Shown here: positions 9,631 to 18,618 of the stretch, one piece after another | How the letters are laid out: each line of letters opens with the position of its first letter | Position numbering within the stretch: position 1 is the first letter of the stretch | Source of the DNA: Cichorium intybus | Lineage: Eukaryota > Streptophyta > Magnoliopsida > Asterales > Asteraceae | Assembly (NCBI GenBank): GCA_023525715.1 | Contig: CM042014.1 | Span: 20,686,063-20,750,062, forward strand | DNA length: 64,000 nt | Direction of reading: 5' to 3' | Program-made: the position numbers and the translations under genes | The notes under the pieces: generated by a model | What the model was told of the DNA's origin: nothing | The model's input: only the letters and a program-made list of their open reading frames with translations | Database searches by the model: none

Positions 9631-11154
9631 CTAATTACTAAAACTAATATCATCCTTCAGTCCAATGCTCCTGGCATGCTGATTGTGCTTGATCCTGCTC
9701 AGAGCCTTAGTCAAAGGATCTGCAGGATTTTCTTCTGATAATACCCGCTTAACCAGTAAGTGCCCTTCTTCTACTTGATGTCGAATGTAGTGGTACTTTC
9801 TTTCGATATGCCTAGACTTTCCATGGTCTCGCGGTTCTTTTGTCAAGGCGACCGCTCCTTCATTATCGCAGAAAAGTTCCACCGGCTCCTGAATGCTCGG
9901 GACAACTCCAAGGTCCCCGATGAAAATTTTCAGCCAAGCCGCTTCCTTAGACGCTTCACTTGCTGCAATGTACTCTGATTCGCATGTTGAATCAGCCACC
10001 GTTTCTTGCTTGGAACTTTTCCAAGTGACCGCTCCACCGTTCAAAAGAAATACCCAGCCCGACTGGGACCGTCCACTGTCCCTATCTGTCTGGAAACTGA
10101 CATCTGTATATCCACTCACTTTTAACTCATCACTGCCACCAAGGACCAATACCATATTTTTTGTCCTTCGCAGATACTTGAGTATGTTCTTGACTGCAAT
10201 CCAATGTGCTTTTCCAGGATTACCCTGGAACCGACTAACCATGCTTAGTGCATAGGATACGTCGGGACGAGTACATGTCATAGCATACATGATCGACCCT
10301 ACTGCCGAAGCATAAGGTACCCGACTCATTTCAGCTATTTCCTCATCGGTACTCGGACTTTGAGTCTTACTCAACTTAGTATTACTTTGGATTGGTAACT
10401 CTCCTTTTTTATAATTTTCCATGTTAAATCTCTTTAACACCTTTTCCAAATATGTACACTGGCTTAGACCTATCAATTTTCTCTTTCTATCTCTAAGTAT
10501 TCTTATCCCGAGAATATAAGCAGCTTCTCCTAGGTCTTTCATGGCGAAACACTTCCCGAGCCAAGCCTTAACATTTTGCAAGGTCGGAATGTCGTTTCCC
10601 ATGAGCAGTATGTCATCAACATACAGCACCAGGAAAGTGACTATACTCCCACTAGCCTTGACATATACACAGGACTCATCTCCACTCCTAGAGAAACCAA
10701 ACTCTTTGACTTTCTCATGGAAGCAGAGATTCCAGCTGCGAGACGCTTGTTTTAATCCGTAGATTGATCTTTCAAGCTTACATACTTTATCAGGGTGCTT
10801 TGTGTCTACAAAACCTTCTGGCTGACTCATGTAAACATCCTCAGTCAGTTTCCCGTTAAGGAAAGCGGTTTTGACATCCATCTGCCAGATTTCATAATCA
10901 TAAAACGCAGCTATGGCAAGCATTATCCTGATTGACTTAATCTTGGCTACTGGTGAGAAGGTTTCATCATAGTCAACCCCTGGGGTTTGAGTGAATCCCT
11001 TCGCAACTAGCCGAGCTTTATAAGAATGCACTTTTCCATCCATGTCGGTCTTCTTTTTGAAGATCCACTTGCATCCGACTGTCTTTCGACCCGGTACATT
11101 GTCAACCAAGTTCCAAACTTGATTGTCATACATGGACTTTATCTCGCTGTCCAT
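9631..11154 (-). CDS. Nested Copia: reverse transcriptase and RNase H segment (507 aa), downstream of amber 2
   Basis: This segment is in the same frame as the upstream part, after the TAG at 11164-11166. It starts MDSEIKSMYDNQVWNLVDNV, the usual beginning of Copia reverse transcriptase (RVT_2). The catalytic box YVDDILLMGND is intact. The RNase H part has GYTDVSFQTD with its first Asp, STCESEYIAASEA with the Glu, and LFCDNEGAVAL. It ends in the HIERKYHYIRHQV and NPADPLTKALS blocks, so the C-terminus is complete. The enzyme copies element RNA into DNA in cytoplasmic particles. All catalytic residues I can check are present; only the stops upstream argue against activity. Confidence 0.93.
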   Translation of the reverse strand: MDSEIKSMYDNQVWNLVDNVPGRKTVGCKWIFKKKTDMDGKVHSYKARLVAKGFTQTPGVDYDETFSPVAKIKSIRIMLAIAAFYDYEIWQMDVKTAFLNGKLTEDVYMSQPEGFVDTKHPDKVCKLERSIYGLKQASRSWNLCFHEKVKEFGFSRSGDESCVYVKASGSIVTFLVLYVDDILLMGNDIPTLQNVKAWLGKCFAMKDLGEAAYILGIRILRDRKRKLIGLSQCTYLEKVLKRFNMENYKKGELPIQSNTKLSKTQSPSTDEEIAEMSRVPYASAVGSIMYAMTCTRPDVSYALSMVSRFQGNPGKAHWIAVKNILKYLRRTKNMVLVLGGSDELKVSGYTDVSFQTDRDSGRSQSGWVFLLNGGAVTWKSSKQETVADSTCESEYIAASEASKEAAWLKIFIGDLGVVPSIQEPVELFCDNEGAVALTKEPRDHGKSRHIERKYHYIRHQVEEGHLLVKRVLSEENPADPLTKALSRIKHNQHARSIGLKDDISFSN

Positions 11155-11163
11155 TGCCTCTTT

Positions 11164-12780
11164 CTATTTTACAGACTCGGGGCCTGCCACTGCTTCACGG
11201 TAGTTAGCTGGCTCATCCAAATTAGTCAATGTACGATCACTGACTAACGTGTCACCGTCCGAAGTAATATGGAAACCATAAAACTCGGGCGGCATGCTAA
11301 CTCTACCTGAACGCCTAAGGGGCAATGATATGTCGGTCGGTCCTACAGGAACCTCTTCCTCATGTTGGTGGCTAGTTTCTTCTAAGGTTGGTTCATCGGT
11401 CGTCTCCCGAATTTCTTCAAGATCGACAGTACTCCCACTGTCCCCTTTGGAAATGAGTTCTCTCTCTCGAAAGAACCCCTGTCTTGCTACAAAGACCACG
11501 TCCTCGCTTGGTCTGTAGAACAAGTATCCAAAATACTGTTTCGGGTATCCGATGAAATAACACCTTTCACTTCTTTCCGCGAGCTTGTCATGAGTTTCAC
11601 GTCTAACGTAAGCCTCACAGCCCCAGACTTTGATATGTGCCAACGAGGGAACTTTCCCCATCCACATCTCGTGCGGTATTTTCGTAACCTTCTTGGTTGG
11701 GACAAGATTTAGGATATGGGCGGCAGTCTCTAAGGCATACCCCCAGAAATGGATCGGAAGTGAAGCTCGACTCATCATGGAACGAACCATGTCCAACAAG
11801 GTTCGGTTTCGCCTTTCAGCAACACCATTCAACTGAGGTGTTCTTGGAGGCGATAACTGTGAAACAATTTCACATTCCTTGAGGTAATCGAGAAACTCGA
11901 TACTAAGATACTCGCCGCCTCTGTCGGATCTAAGCATCTTTATCTTTCTGCCCAATTGATTTTCCGCTTCATTCTTAAACTCTTTGAACTTTTCAAAGGT
12001 GTCCGACTTATTCTTGATTAAGTAGATATACCCATATCTGCTAAAATCGTCGGTGAAGGTCACATAGAATCGCGTGCCATCTTTAGTGGTTGTTCTGAAG
12101 GGACCACACACATCTATGTGTATGATATCCAACAGACCTTCACCTCTTTCAAAGGAACCTTTGAATGGTGATTTTGTCATCTTGCCAAGTAAGCAAGATT
12201 CGCATACATCATCCGACCCGATGTCGAATGATTCCAACACTCCATCCTTTTGGAGTTGGGCGATGCGTTTCTTGTTTATATGGCCAAGGCGACAATGCCA
12301 CAGACATGCCTTTTCTACACCACTTGAAGCATCAATAGTTAAATCATTTTTACCATAATTATCAACACACATAATAGATTCATACACACCATCACAAGGC
12401 ATAGCATTAAATATAAAAACATCATTCTTGAAAACAGAAATTGAACAATTCAATTTATTAAACTCATAATAAAAACCTTGTCTAAATAGTGCATGAAAAG
12501 AAATTATGTTCTTAGCCATATCAGGCGCATAGCAACAATTATGTAAATCTAATCTAACTCCACTACTCAGCATCAGTCCATAAACCCCGATCTTGGTAAC
12601 AGGTGACGTTCGCCTATTGCCCATGACCAGGTTCAGTCTGCCATGTTCCAGCTCCCTACTTTCCTCTAGGCCCTGCAAATCAGAACATATATGAAAACCA
12701 CATCCTGTATCAAGGACCCATGAACGGGAAAAAGATGAGTTATTAGATATAGAATACGTACCTGCCTGTGACGGTTTCAC
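11164..12780 (-). CDS. Nested Copia: protease and integrase segment (538 aa) between two amber codons
   Basis: The protease begins near SWVLDTGCGFHIC with an intact Asp-Thr-Gly. The integrase follows: an HHCC zinc-binding region (CLWHCRLGHINKK ... CESCLLGK), then the catalytic triad in HIDVCGPF, LRSDRGGEY and NGVAERRN (D, D, E). The segment ends ..SVK at the TAG at 11164-11166, which replaces a codon in a block that commonly reads KWKEAM in plant Copia elements. The first residue printed at 12780 is a GTG inside the continuous frame, not a true start. The frame is the same as gag and as the RT segment. Confidence 0.93.
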   Translation of the reverse strand: MKPSQAGTYSISNNSSFSRSWVLDTGCGFHICSDLQGLEESRELEHGRLNLVMGNRRTSPVTKIGVYGLMLSSGVRLDLHNCCYAPDMAKNIISFHALFRQGFYYEFNKLNCSISVFKNDVFIFNAMPCDGVYESIMCVDNYGKNDLTIDASSGVEKACLWHCRLGHINKKRIAQLQKDGVLESFDIGSDDVCESCLLGKMTKSPFKGSFERGEGLLDIIHIDVCGPFRTTTKDGTRFYVTFTDDFSRYGYIYLIKNKSDTFEKFKEFKNEAENQLGRKIKMLRSDRGGEYLSIEFLDYLKECEIVSQLSPPRTPQLNGVAERRNRTLLDMVRSMMSRASLPIHFWGYALETAAHILNLVPTKKVTKIPHEMWMGKVPSLAHIKVWGCEAYVRRETHDKLAERSERCYFIGYPKQYFGYLFYRPSEDVVFVARQGFFRERELISKGDSGSTVDLEEIRETTDEPTLEETSHQHEEEVPVGPTDISLPLRRSGRVSMPPEFYGFHITSDGDTLVSDRTLTNLDEPANYREAVAGPESVK

Positions 12781-12873
12781 TTTACCATCCTTGATGTCTT
12801 GCAGATACGTTGGGCAGCTCCTCTTCCAATGACCCTTTTGCTTGCAGTAAAAGCAGTCGGCCTCTTTGGGGTT

Positions 12874-13662
12874 CTAAACATGTGGAATGCCGGAAGACTT
12901 GCCTTTCGGGGCACCGCTAGATGATCCGACATGAGTCTTTTCCCTCCAGTTTTGCTTAGGAGGGCCTTTCCGTTTCTTTCCTTTTCCAGAGCCAATAGCC
13001 AGGACAGACGGGTTGACATGGAGCAAACATTTTCCCTTCATCCCGTCCTCAGCCGTCCGAAGCATGCGGTGTAATTCAGCTAGGGTTGCCTGGTTGTTGT
13101 TCAAATGATACGCCAGTGTGAACTGGTCATAAGAACTTGGCAAGGAGTTCAGCACTATGTCAACTGCTAAATCCTCATGCACATGCATTTCCAGCTTCCT
13201 AAGCCTTTCCACATAACCATACATCCTTTGCACATGTGCACAGATGGACTCGCCCTCCTCGGGCTTGCCGTTAGTGAAAGATTTTACAACCTCATGCCTT
13301 TCGATGCGCTCCTGCTTGCGGAACTTTTCCGCGAGCTCTTTGTGCATCTCGTAAGGCCAATAGTCCTCATAGATACGCTGCAGTTCAGGGTTCATAGTAG
13401 CGATCATGATGCAAGCCACTTTGGTTGCATCATCAGAGTGTTTAGTGTACGCAGCGATTTCTTCGGGAGTAGCGGTTTCAGTGTCCACATCAACGAGCTC
13501 GGTTTCCAGAACATACTCTTTGTGTTCAAACCTTAGAGCCATTTTGATGTTGCGGATCCAGTCATTATAGTTAGTGTCGTCCAACGTCACTTTTGAGCAT
13601 AATGACAGAATCGAGGTGACATTACCGAGATTTGAGTGGGGAACGGATTGGTCAGAAGACAT
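12874..13662 (-). CDS. Nested Copia: gag segment (262 aa), ends at amber 1
   Basis: The frame starts MSSDQSVPHSNLGNV at 13662. Gag of the UBN2 type covers about residues 25-205 (TNYNDWIRNIKMAL, VVKSFTNGKPEEG, DIVLNSLPSSYDQF, LAELHRMLRTAE). A Lys-rich stretch follows. The frame stops at TAG 12874-12876, but the same frame continues straight through a CCHC zinc knuckle (CFYCKQKGHWKRSC, about 12806-12850) into protease. In intact relatives gag and pol are one polyprotein, so this TAG splits the knuckle from the capsid part. It could be a mutation (CAG to TAG fits) or, less likely, a read-through site. Confidence 0.92.
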   Translation of the reverse strand: MSSDQSVPHSNLGNVTSILSLCSKVTLDDTNYNDWIRNIKMALRFEHKEYVLETELVDVDTETATPEEIAAYTKHSDDATKVACIMIATMNPELQRIYEDYWPYEMHKELAEKFRKQERIERHEVVKSFTNGKPEEGESICAHVQRMYGYVERLRKLEMHVHEDLAVDIVLNSLPSSYDQFTLAYHLNNNQATLAELHRMLRTAEDGMKGKCLLHVNPSVLAIGSGKGKKRKGPPKQNWREKTHVGSSSGAPKGKSSGIPHV

Positions 13663-14927
13663 CTGAACAAGAAGAAGGTAGTTTTGATTAGATATAAATA
13701 ATAATAATCCTTATATTCACCCAAGAATAAATATAAGGCTAGGATCCTACAATAACAATCTACAATACCAAAAAGGGATGCCGTAATCTATATTGTAAAT
13801 TTTATAAGGTAGGCGAATGACGATTCAGCCAATTCCACCGCAGAAACATAATCATATTATAATGGAATTCCTAGTTTCATTGAGATTTACCGAACTGTTC
13901 GATAGCATGTTTTAATCTCGGGAATGCCCCGCTGTTTGTGACTGGGATACCGAGGATCACAAACCGGGTGTGAATAACCATGCAAATTGCTTGGTACTCT
14001 TGAAGTCAATTGTCATCTCTAATTAACGTGCCGATTATCCACACACGCTCCGTTAACAATGACAAAATCAAGAAACCCATTGCGACTCTTTGCGGACCCC
14101 AGTTGGCGTGTCGGTAAACCACACACGCTCCACCAACGTTCCACAAAGTGCAATGTGCAATTTCATGGATTAGCACCAATTCACATTTTTATCCTAAAGT
14201 AACTAGATTGGGTTTTTGTTTTTAAGGTATCAGTACTTTCAATTATGGCATTATACTTTTAAGAGGCTTTAGCGGTTCTATCATACCCGTTCGGCTAACG
14301 ACACTCGACTGACCAGGAGAGCAGTGGGTAAGAGTAGATACCCATTAGACTAATATTTTATAGTCAGTCGCCTTATACCCTCTTTAGAGGACAGTTTTGT
14401 GAATGAGGCCTACTAACGGTAGACTAACCAATTTTCTTATATATATTAAATTAACTTTTAATCATAAATACATATAAGATATATTTTAATCTTATTAAAA
14501 TATTTAAGAATTAATTTTGTCTAAATTTTCGCAATTTATACTAATTTTTGAAAATTTTAATTAATTATTTAAACTGATTTAATTGGTCTTTTAATTAATC
14601 AATTAATTAAACTAATTAAATCTAGGTTACATGTTACCAAATTAATCAAATTAATTTGTTCATAATGGTCCTTGTGATTCTCGAAATTAACAAGCCAAGC
14701 AAGGGGTTCAAGTTATTTAATTAATCTTATTACCAAAAATAACAACACACAATTATGGCAAGCAAATCAAGCAATCAAAGGAGGGACCATATGGGTGGTG
14801 GCTAGGGTTAGGAAACCCTAGCCAAAAAAGTTGATCTAAGGCCATCCTTGGTAGTGTTCATCGCAAAAAACACCAAGGCACAAAACAATTCATGCAGTTC
14901 ATATCAATTCACAAGAAAACAGCCTAA
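13663..14927 (-). other. 5' leader of the nested Copia (about 1.27 kb)
   Basis: AT-rich, non-coding leader between PBS and gag start. It is long for a Copia element. It contains no conserved motif I can name; packaging and dimerisation signals would be expected here. Confidence 0.6.
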
Positions 14928-14939
14928 GCTCTGATACCA
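14928..14939 (-). other. Primer binding site of the nested Copia
   Basis: Minus strand reads TGGTATCAGAGC, matching initiator tRNA-Met, one base inside the 5' LTR that begins at 14941. Confidence 0.95.
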
Positions 14940-14940
14940 C

Positions 14941-15707
14941 TGAAGGGTTTCTATGCAAACAATGAACACAAAAATTCCTATGGTTCACATGCAACCCTAA
15001 TATGATCTATGTTTTCTTCTATGAAGATTAGAACTAATAACCCTAAAGGATACAATTCAATTCTAAAGTAGAATTAAGAAAACCAACATTTGATCTTATG
15101 ATCCTTCAAGCAAGCAGTAAAGAGATCCTGCCTCAAATGAAAGTCACACCCAAGCAAGGAGAAGACAATACAGCAGAGTAGGAGAGGGAGAGAGATGGCG
15201 TAAATAATGAGGTGCCAGGGGGTTCCTTTTATAGCCTCCAAGGGTTACACCTGAAACCCTAAAGAGCCTCCAAATGGACAAGCCTTTTGACCACTTGGAC
15301 CAGGCTTCCCATAACCCTAATTAGGGTTTTGCCAAACCTGGAGGAGCCTCCAGGGTGGCGCCATTTTGGTCCCTGGTTTTTACCTGGCCAGTTATTCAAC
15401 TATTGAATAAATGCAAACCAGTCCCTACACCTTTTATTAATTTATTTAATCACTAAATTAAATCCAATTAATTCTAGATTAAATCTTAATTAATTAATAT
15501 AGGTTCTAATTAATATATTAACACTTAAATATATTAATAAGCCATATATATATATTCTATTGATTTATTAAATCCTTAATAAATCAACATTTCTCTCTAC
15601 TGAACTGTACATCAATTCCCCAGCTATGAGGGCAACCCAAATGGACTTTGCTTTTATTCATAAGATAAATACAATTATAAGTCATGGCTTAGACACCTAA
15701 TCTAACA
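14941..15707 (-). repeat. 5' LTR of the nested Copia (767 bp)
   Basis: It pairs with 8052-8820. The TATA box (TATAAAAGG in minus orientation) is at 15225-15233 and would drive genomic RNA leftward. Confidence 0.93.
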
Positions 15708-16949
15708 CTTTATGCCTTAAAGTCCTTATTGAGAACCATTAAGTTGGTTTAGAGAGTAAGCTAAACTCTCTTTGGTGATTTTGGTTAGTTTTGGACCATT
15801 TTGGACTTGGATCTTGTTCTTGAGCTAGCAATGTTATGTTTCGATGTTAAAGTTAGGATTTTTATGGACTTAAGGACTGTTTGGAAGGTCCCTGGAAGGA
15901 TTACGATATTGGTTGAATGGATTAAGAGCTTAATGGACTTTTAGACTGTTCATATTTAGCGACGCTAACTAGGGAAGTTAGCGGCGCTAACTGTGCCTAT
16001 TGACTTTTGTTGACTTTGACCTTTGACCTTTGACTGTTAACTTTTTGACCTGTTTGACTTTTGGTCAAACTTGAGGGTTTTGGATACCGATCTTAGAGGT
16101 TTATCTTGTTTGGGATTTAGGAAATCCTAAGTGGAGTTTATTCTTTTGGGAGGTTCGCTCTGTCCGGATCTGAAGACGCGTGTGTGGAACACTGTTGGGC
16201 ATTGCGGATCAAGTGAGTCTTCTCACTATACTATGGGTGAAGTTACATGCGTAGGTAACTTAATTACTATGTGTAGTAATGTATGGTAGTTAGGCGTGCC
16301 TTACGTTATTTGACTGTTGAGCTGATGATAGAAACCCGATGGGTTAGACGGTATGTTTAGGCTGTTATGCTTGTATGTGACAGTTGTTGGATTTGTTCCG
16401 ATAACTGAAGAATGAGTTATAACTAGACGGATCGGGGCAAGCTCGAGAGTCCAAAGAATGAGTTGATGCGGTGACGAACGGAACGGGGCAAGCTCGTGAG
16501 TTCATAGCCAAGGCAGATCGGGGCAAGCCCGAGAGCCAGGTTGATCGGGGCAAGCTCGATAACCTTTTGTGATTGTGTTTATGTGATGAAACTTGTGGTA
16601 TCTTGGGAAACTCACTAAGCTTTGTGCTTACTCTTTCACCTTAACTGTTTTCAGGTATTTGCTAGCTTAAGCTTGGAGCACGGCGCGACTGTACTGCATC
16701 TGAGGTTTTGATAATTAAATATTCCGCTGGATAATGTTGTAAATGTTTTTGATAAATACGAATTCCAATGTTTGAATAACAGATTTTAATTTGGTAACCC
16801 GTTTTATGTATTTGAACCGTTTTTAAACGAAAAGTTTTATTACTGGATTTAGGACGTTACACTATAAGACTTTTTAGAAAATAATTTTTTTAAGAAAACA
16901 TTTTAAAAAATACAACATAGTTTCTTACCATGAATAAAGTTTGTTAACC

Positions 16950-17850
16950 ACTAGGGGTGAGATAATTTAGTGTTTGAGTATAACTAAAACCAAACCGAAA
17001 ATTTCGCTTTTTGACTTGGAAAATACCAAACCGTTGTTTTTTTCAATTCCATATTCTCGTTTTTAAGCTTTTTCGGGTTTTTGTTTTTATTTTCATTTTC
17101 ATAGGTTTCTTGTAGTCACATACATCATTAACGGACGTCCATCATCATGATTAAACTTCAACATACATCACGAATATCTTTACAAAACTATTATATCACA
17201 CATTTGTATCCAAAATCAGTGGATACTTGTTATTTTTGCCAACACTTTCTAAGGAAAATTTGAACGTATATCTCAAATGTGCATTAAATTATCCTCCAAA
17301 TAAAAAGAATGCATTGTGATTCAACTTAATGAGGAATGTTAGATGCACTATTATTGAATGAAGATGAATTTAATGGTTAAAAAGGTTGTCCAAGAAACCA
17401 ATACCGTAAATGAAGCAAAAAAATAAAAAAATGGAAAACCGAAATAACCATATTGTTTTGAAATCCAATGGTTCGGTGTTTGGTTTTTAAAGTAAACACT
17501 TTTTTTGTTCATTTTGAAAACTCAAAGCATATTTGAGAGATCTATGTTCAAAAATTTTCCTTAGAAAGTATTGAAACAATAACCATCCAATGAATGTATG
17601 GTATCGTAGTTTCATTAAGATATTCATGACGTATGTTGAAGCTTAAGCATAATGACAGAAGTCTATTAACAGTGTACGTGGCTGCAAGAAACCCATAAAA
17701 ATAATAATAAAGAAAAACCGAAAATCCAAGAAAATGATAAACCAAAACTGGAAAAACCGATTGTTTGGTATTCCAATAAAAAACTAAGTTTTTTGTTCGG
17801 TTTTGATTTTAGTTAAAAGTCAAACTATTATCATCCAATTTCCAGTTATT
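16950..17850. mobile_element. Large foldback element, ~0.9 kb with ~350-bp inverted arms
   Basis: The left arm (about 16957-17290) and right arm (about 17525-17845) are inverted imperfect copies. Matching blocks read from each end inward include ACTAAAA(C/T)C(A)AAACCGA, ATAGGTTTCTTG versus ATGGGTTTCTTG, CTTCAACATAC(A/G)TCA(C/T)GAATATCTT, and CTTTCTAAGGAAAATTT. The ~230-bp centre carries AAACCGAAATAACC-type motifs of the sort seen in hAT subterminal regions. It lies about 90 bp beyond the solo LTR. No transposase is encoded. Transcription through it would give a long hairpin RNA. Confidence 0.72.
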
Positions 17851-18284
17851 AACAAAATCTATTCAATTGTAACTTGTAAGAAATTACGATTTATTTTGAA
17901 AACATATATATTTTTAAAAAATTGTTCTTTGACAAGAAATTAGGTGTCGATGATTTCTTTAAAAACTTTTAAAACTACGAAGGACTTTTAGTAATATAAA
18001 TAAAACTGTAAATTTTGAAATAAAATGGGAAGTGATTTGTATACAACAAGTTTTATACATATATAATAAATTATATTTTAAAAAACTTATACAGTATAGA
18101 TAAAAGTTGTTATGTACAACTTCCGATAAAATACCGAAAATTTAACACGCTTTTTTGAAAAATCATCATTATCTATTATGCAAATCCGCTTGAGTTGACT
18201 TACCTTACGGAATTCAACTTCCGATATGGTCGACGATTTTTTTTGTTTGTAAAACGCTAAAACTTAACCGCACCCCTTTTAACT
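17851..18284. other. AT-rich upstream region of the NT-C2 gene
   Basis: This follows the foldback and precedes the gene's promoter. No TATA box with convincing placement was seen. Confidence 0.4.
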
Positions 18285-18315
18285 CACGTAGTTACGTGTG
18301 TGTTTTCTTTGACCT
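18285..18315 (+). promoter_or_regulatory. Putative ACGT palindrome and W-box upstream of the NT-C2 gene
   Basis: CACGTAGTTACGTG (18285-18298) holds two ACGT cores as an inverted pair around GT, the kind of site bound by plant bZIP/bHLH factors. TTTGACC (W-box core TTGACC) follows at about 18309. They lie just before a CT-rich leader (18326-18412), a Y-patch-like feature of TATA-less plant promoters. Role inferred only from position and motif. Confidence 0.35.
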
Positions 18316-18618
18316 CAAATCACAGTGGCACACACTCTCCTTCTCTCTCTAAACTTTCTCTCTCTAGCTTTCCTTTGCTTTTCTCTCGCTCTAAAATAAC
18401 GGCATATTCATCTCTCTAAAAAATTTGAGCTTTCTACGGAGACAGAATCCATTCATCGAAAGCAAGAAAAAACCCACATTGAATCTTTCTTTGTTTCTTG
18501 AAAATTTTCTTCAAAGATCCGAAGAAAACACCTATATTTTTATCTTACGTAAATCTTTAATATTTCTCTCTCTAGAACACACACACCTTTTTTCTTTTAA
18601 TCTTCTTTGCCGGAACAA

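Larger units (their letters stand above)
8052..15707 (-). mobile_element. Full-length Ty1/Copia retrotransposon, 7656 bp, nested in the solo LTR
   Basis: Two LTRs (8052-8820 and 14941-15707) start TGAAGGGTTT and end CCAACA/CTAACA on the plus strand. The flanking 5-bp duplication is CTTTA (8047-8051, 15708-15712). The order on the minus strand is LTR, PBS, ~1.3-kb leader, gag, protease, integrase, reverse transcriptase, RNase H, ~0.8-kb 3' region, polypurine tract, LTR. By eye I count about two dozen differences between the LTRs (~97% identity), which suggests insertion on the order of a million years ago under usual plant LTR rates. Coding is one continuous frame broken only by two TAG codons. 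Confidence 0.95.
7483..16861 (+). mobile_element. Solo Gypsy-type LTR, split by a nested Copia element
   Basis: The LTR starts TGTAAGACCC at 7483 and ends GGACGTTACA at 16861, flanked by an exact 5-bp duplication CTATA (7478-7482 and 16862-16866). Removing the inner Copia element and one TSD copy leaves 7483-8051 plus 15713-16861, about 1718 bp, with no PBS, coding region or second LTR, so it is a solo LTR left by LTR-LTR recombination. The TAGCG(A/G)CGCTAAC motif occurs in both halves, confirming they belong together. A TATTTAAG box near 7709, and ACTCACTAAGCTTTGTGCTTAC near 16609, a block typical of plant Gypsy LTRs, indicate plus orientation. A short repeat (CGGGGCAAGCTCG) recurs about four times at 16430-16560. 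Confidence 0.88.

Noticed and set aside
16365..16553. 62-aa minus frame with repeated SRACP
   Set aside because: Translation of the CGGGGCAAGCTCG repeats in the solo LTR.
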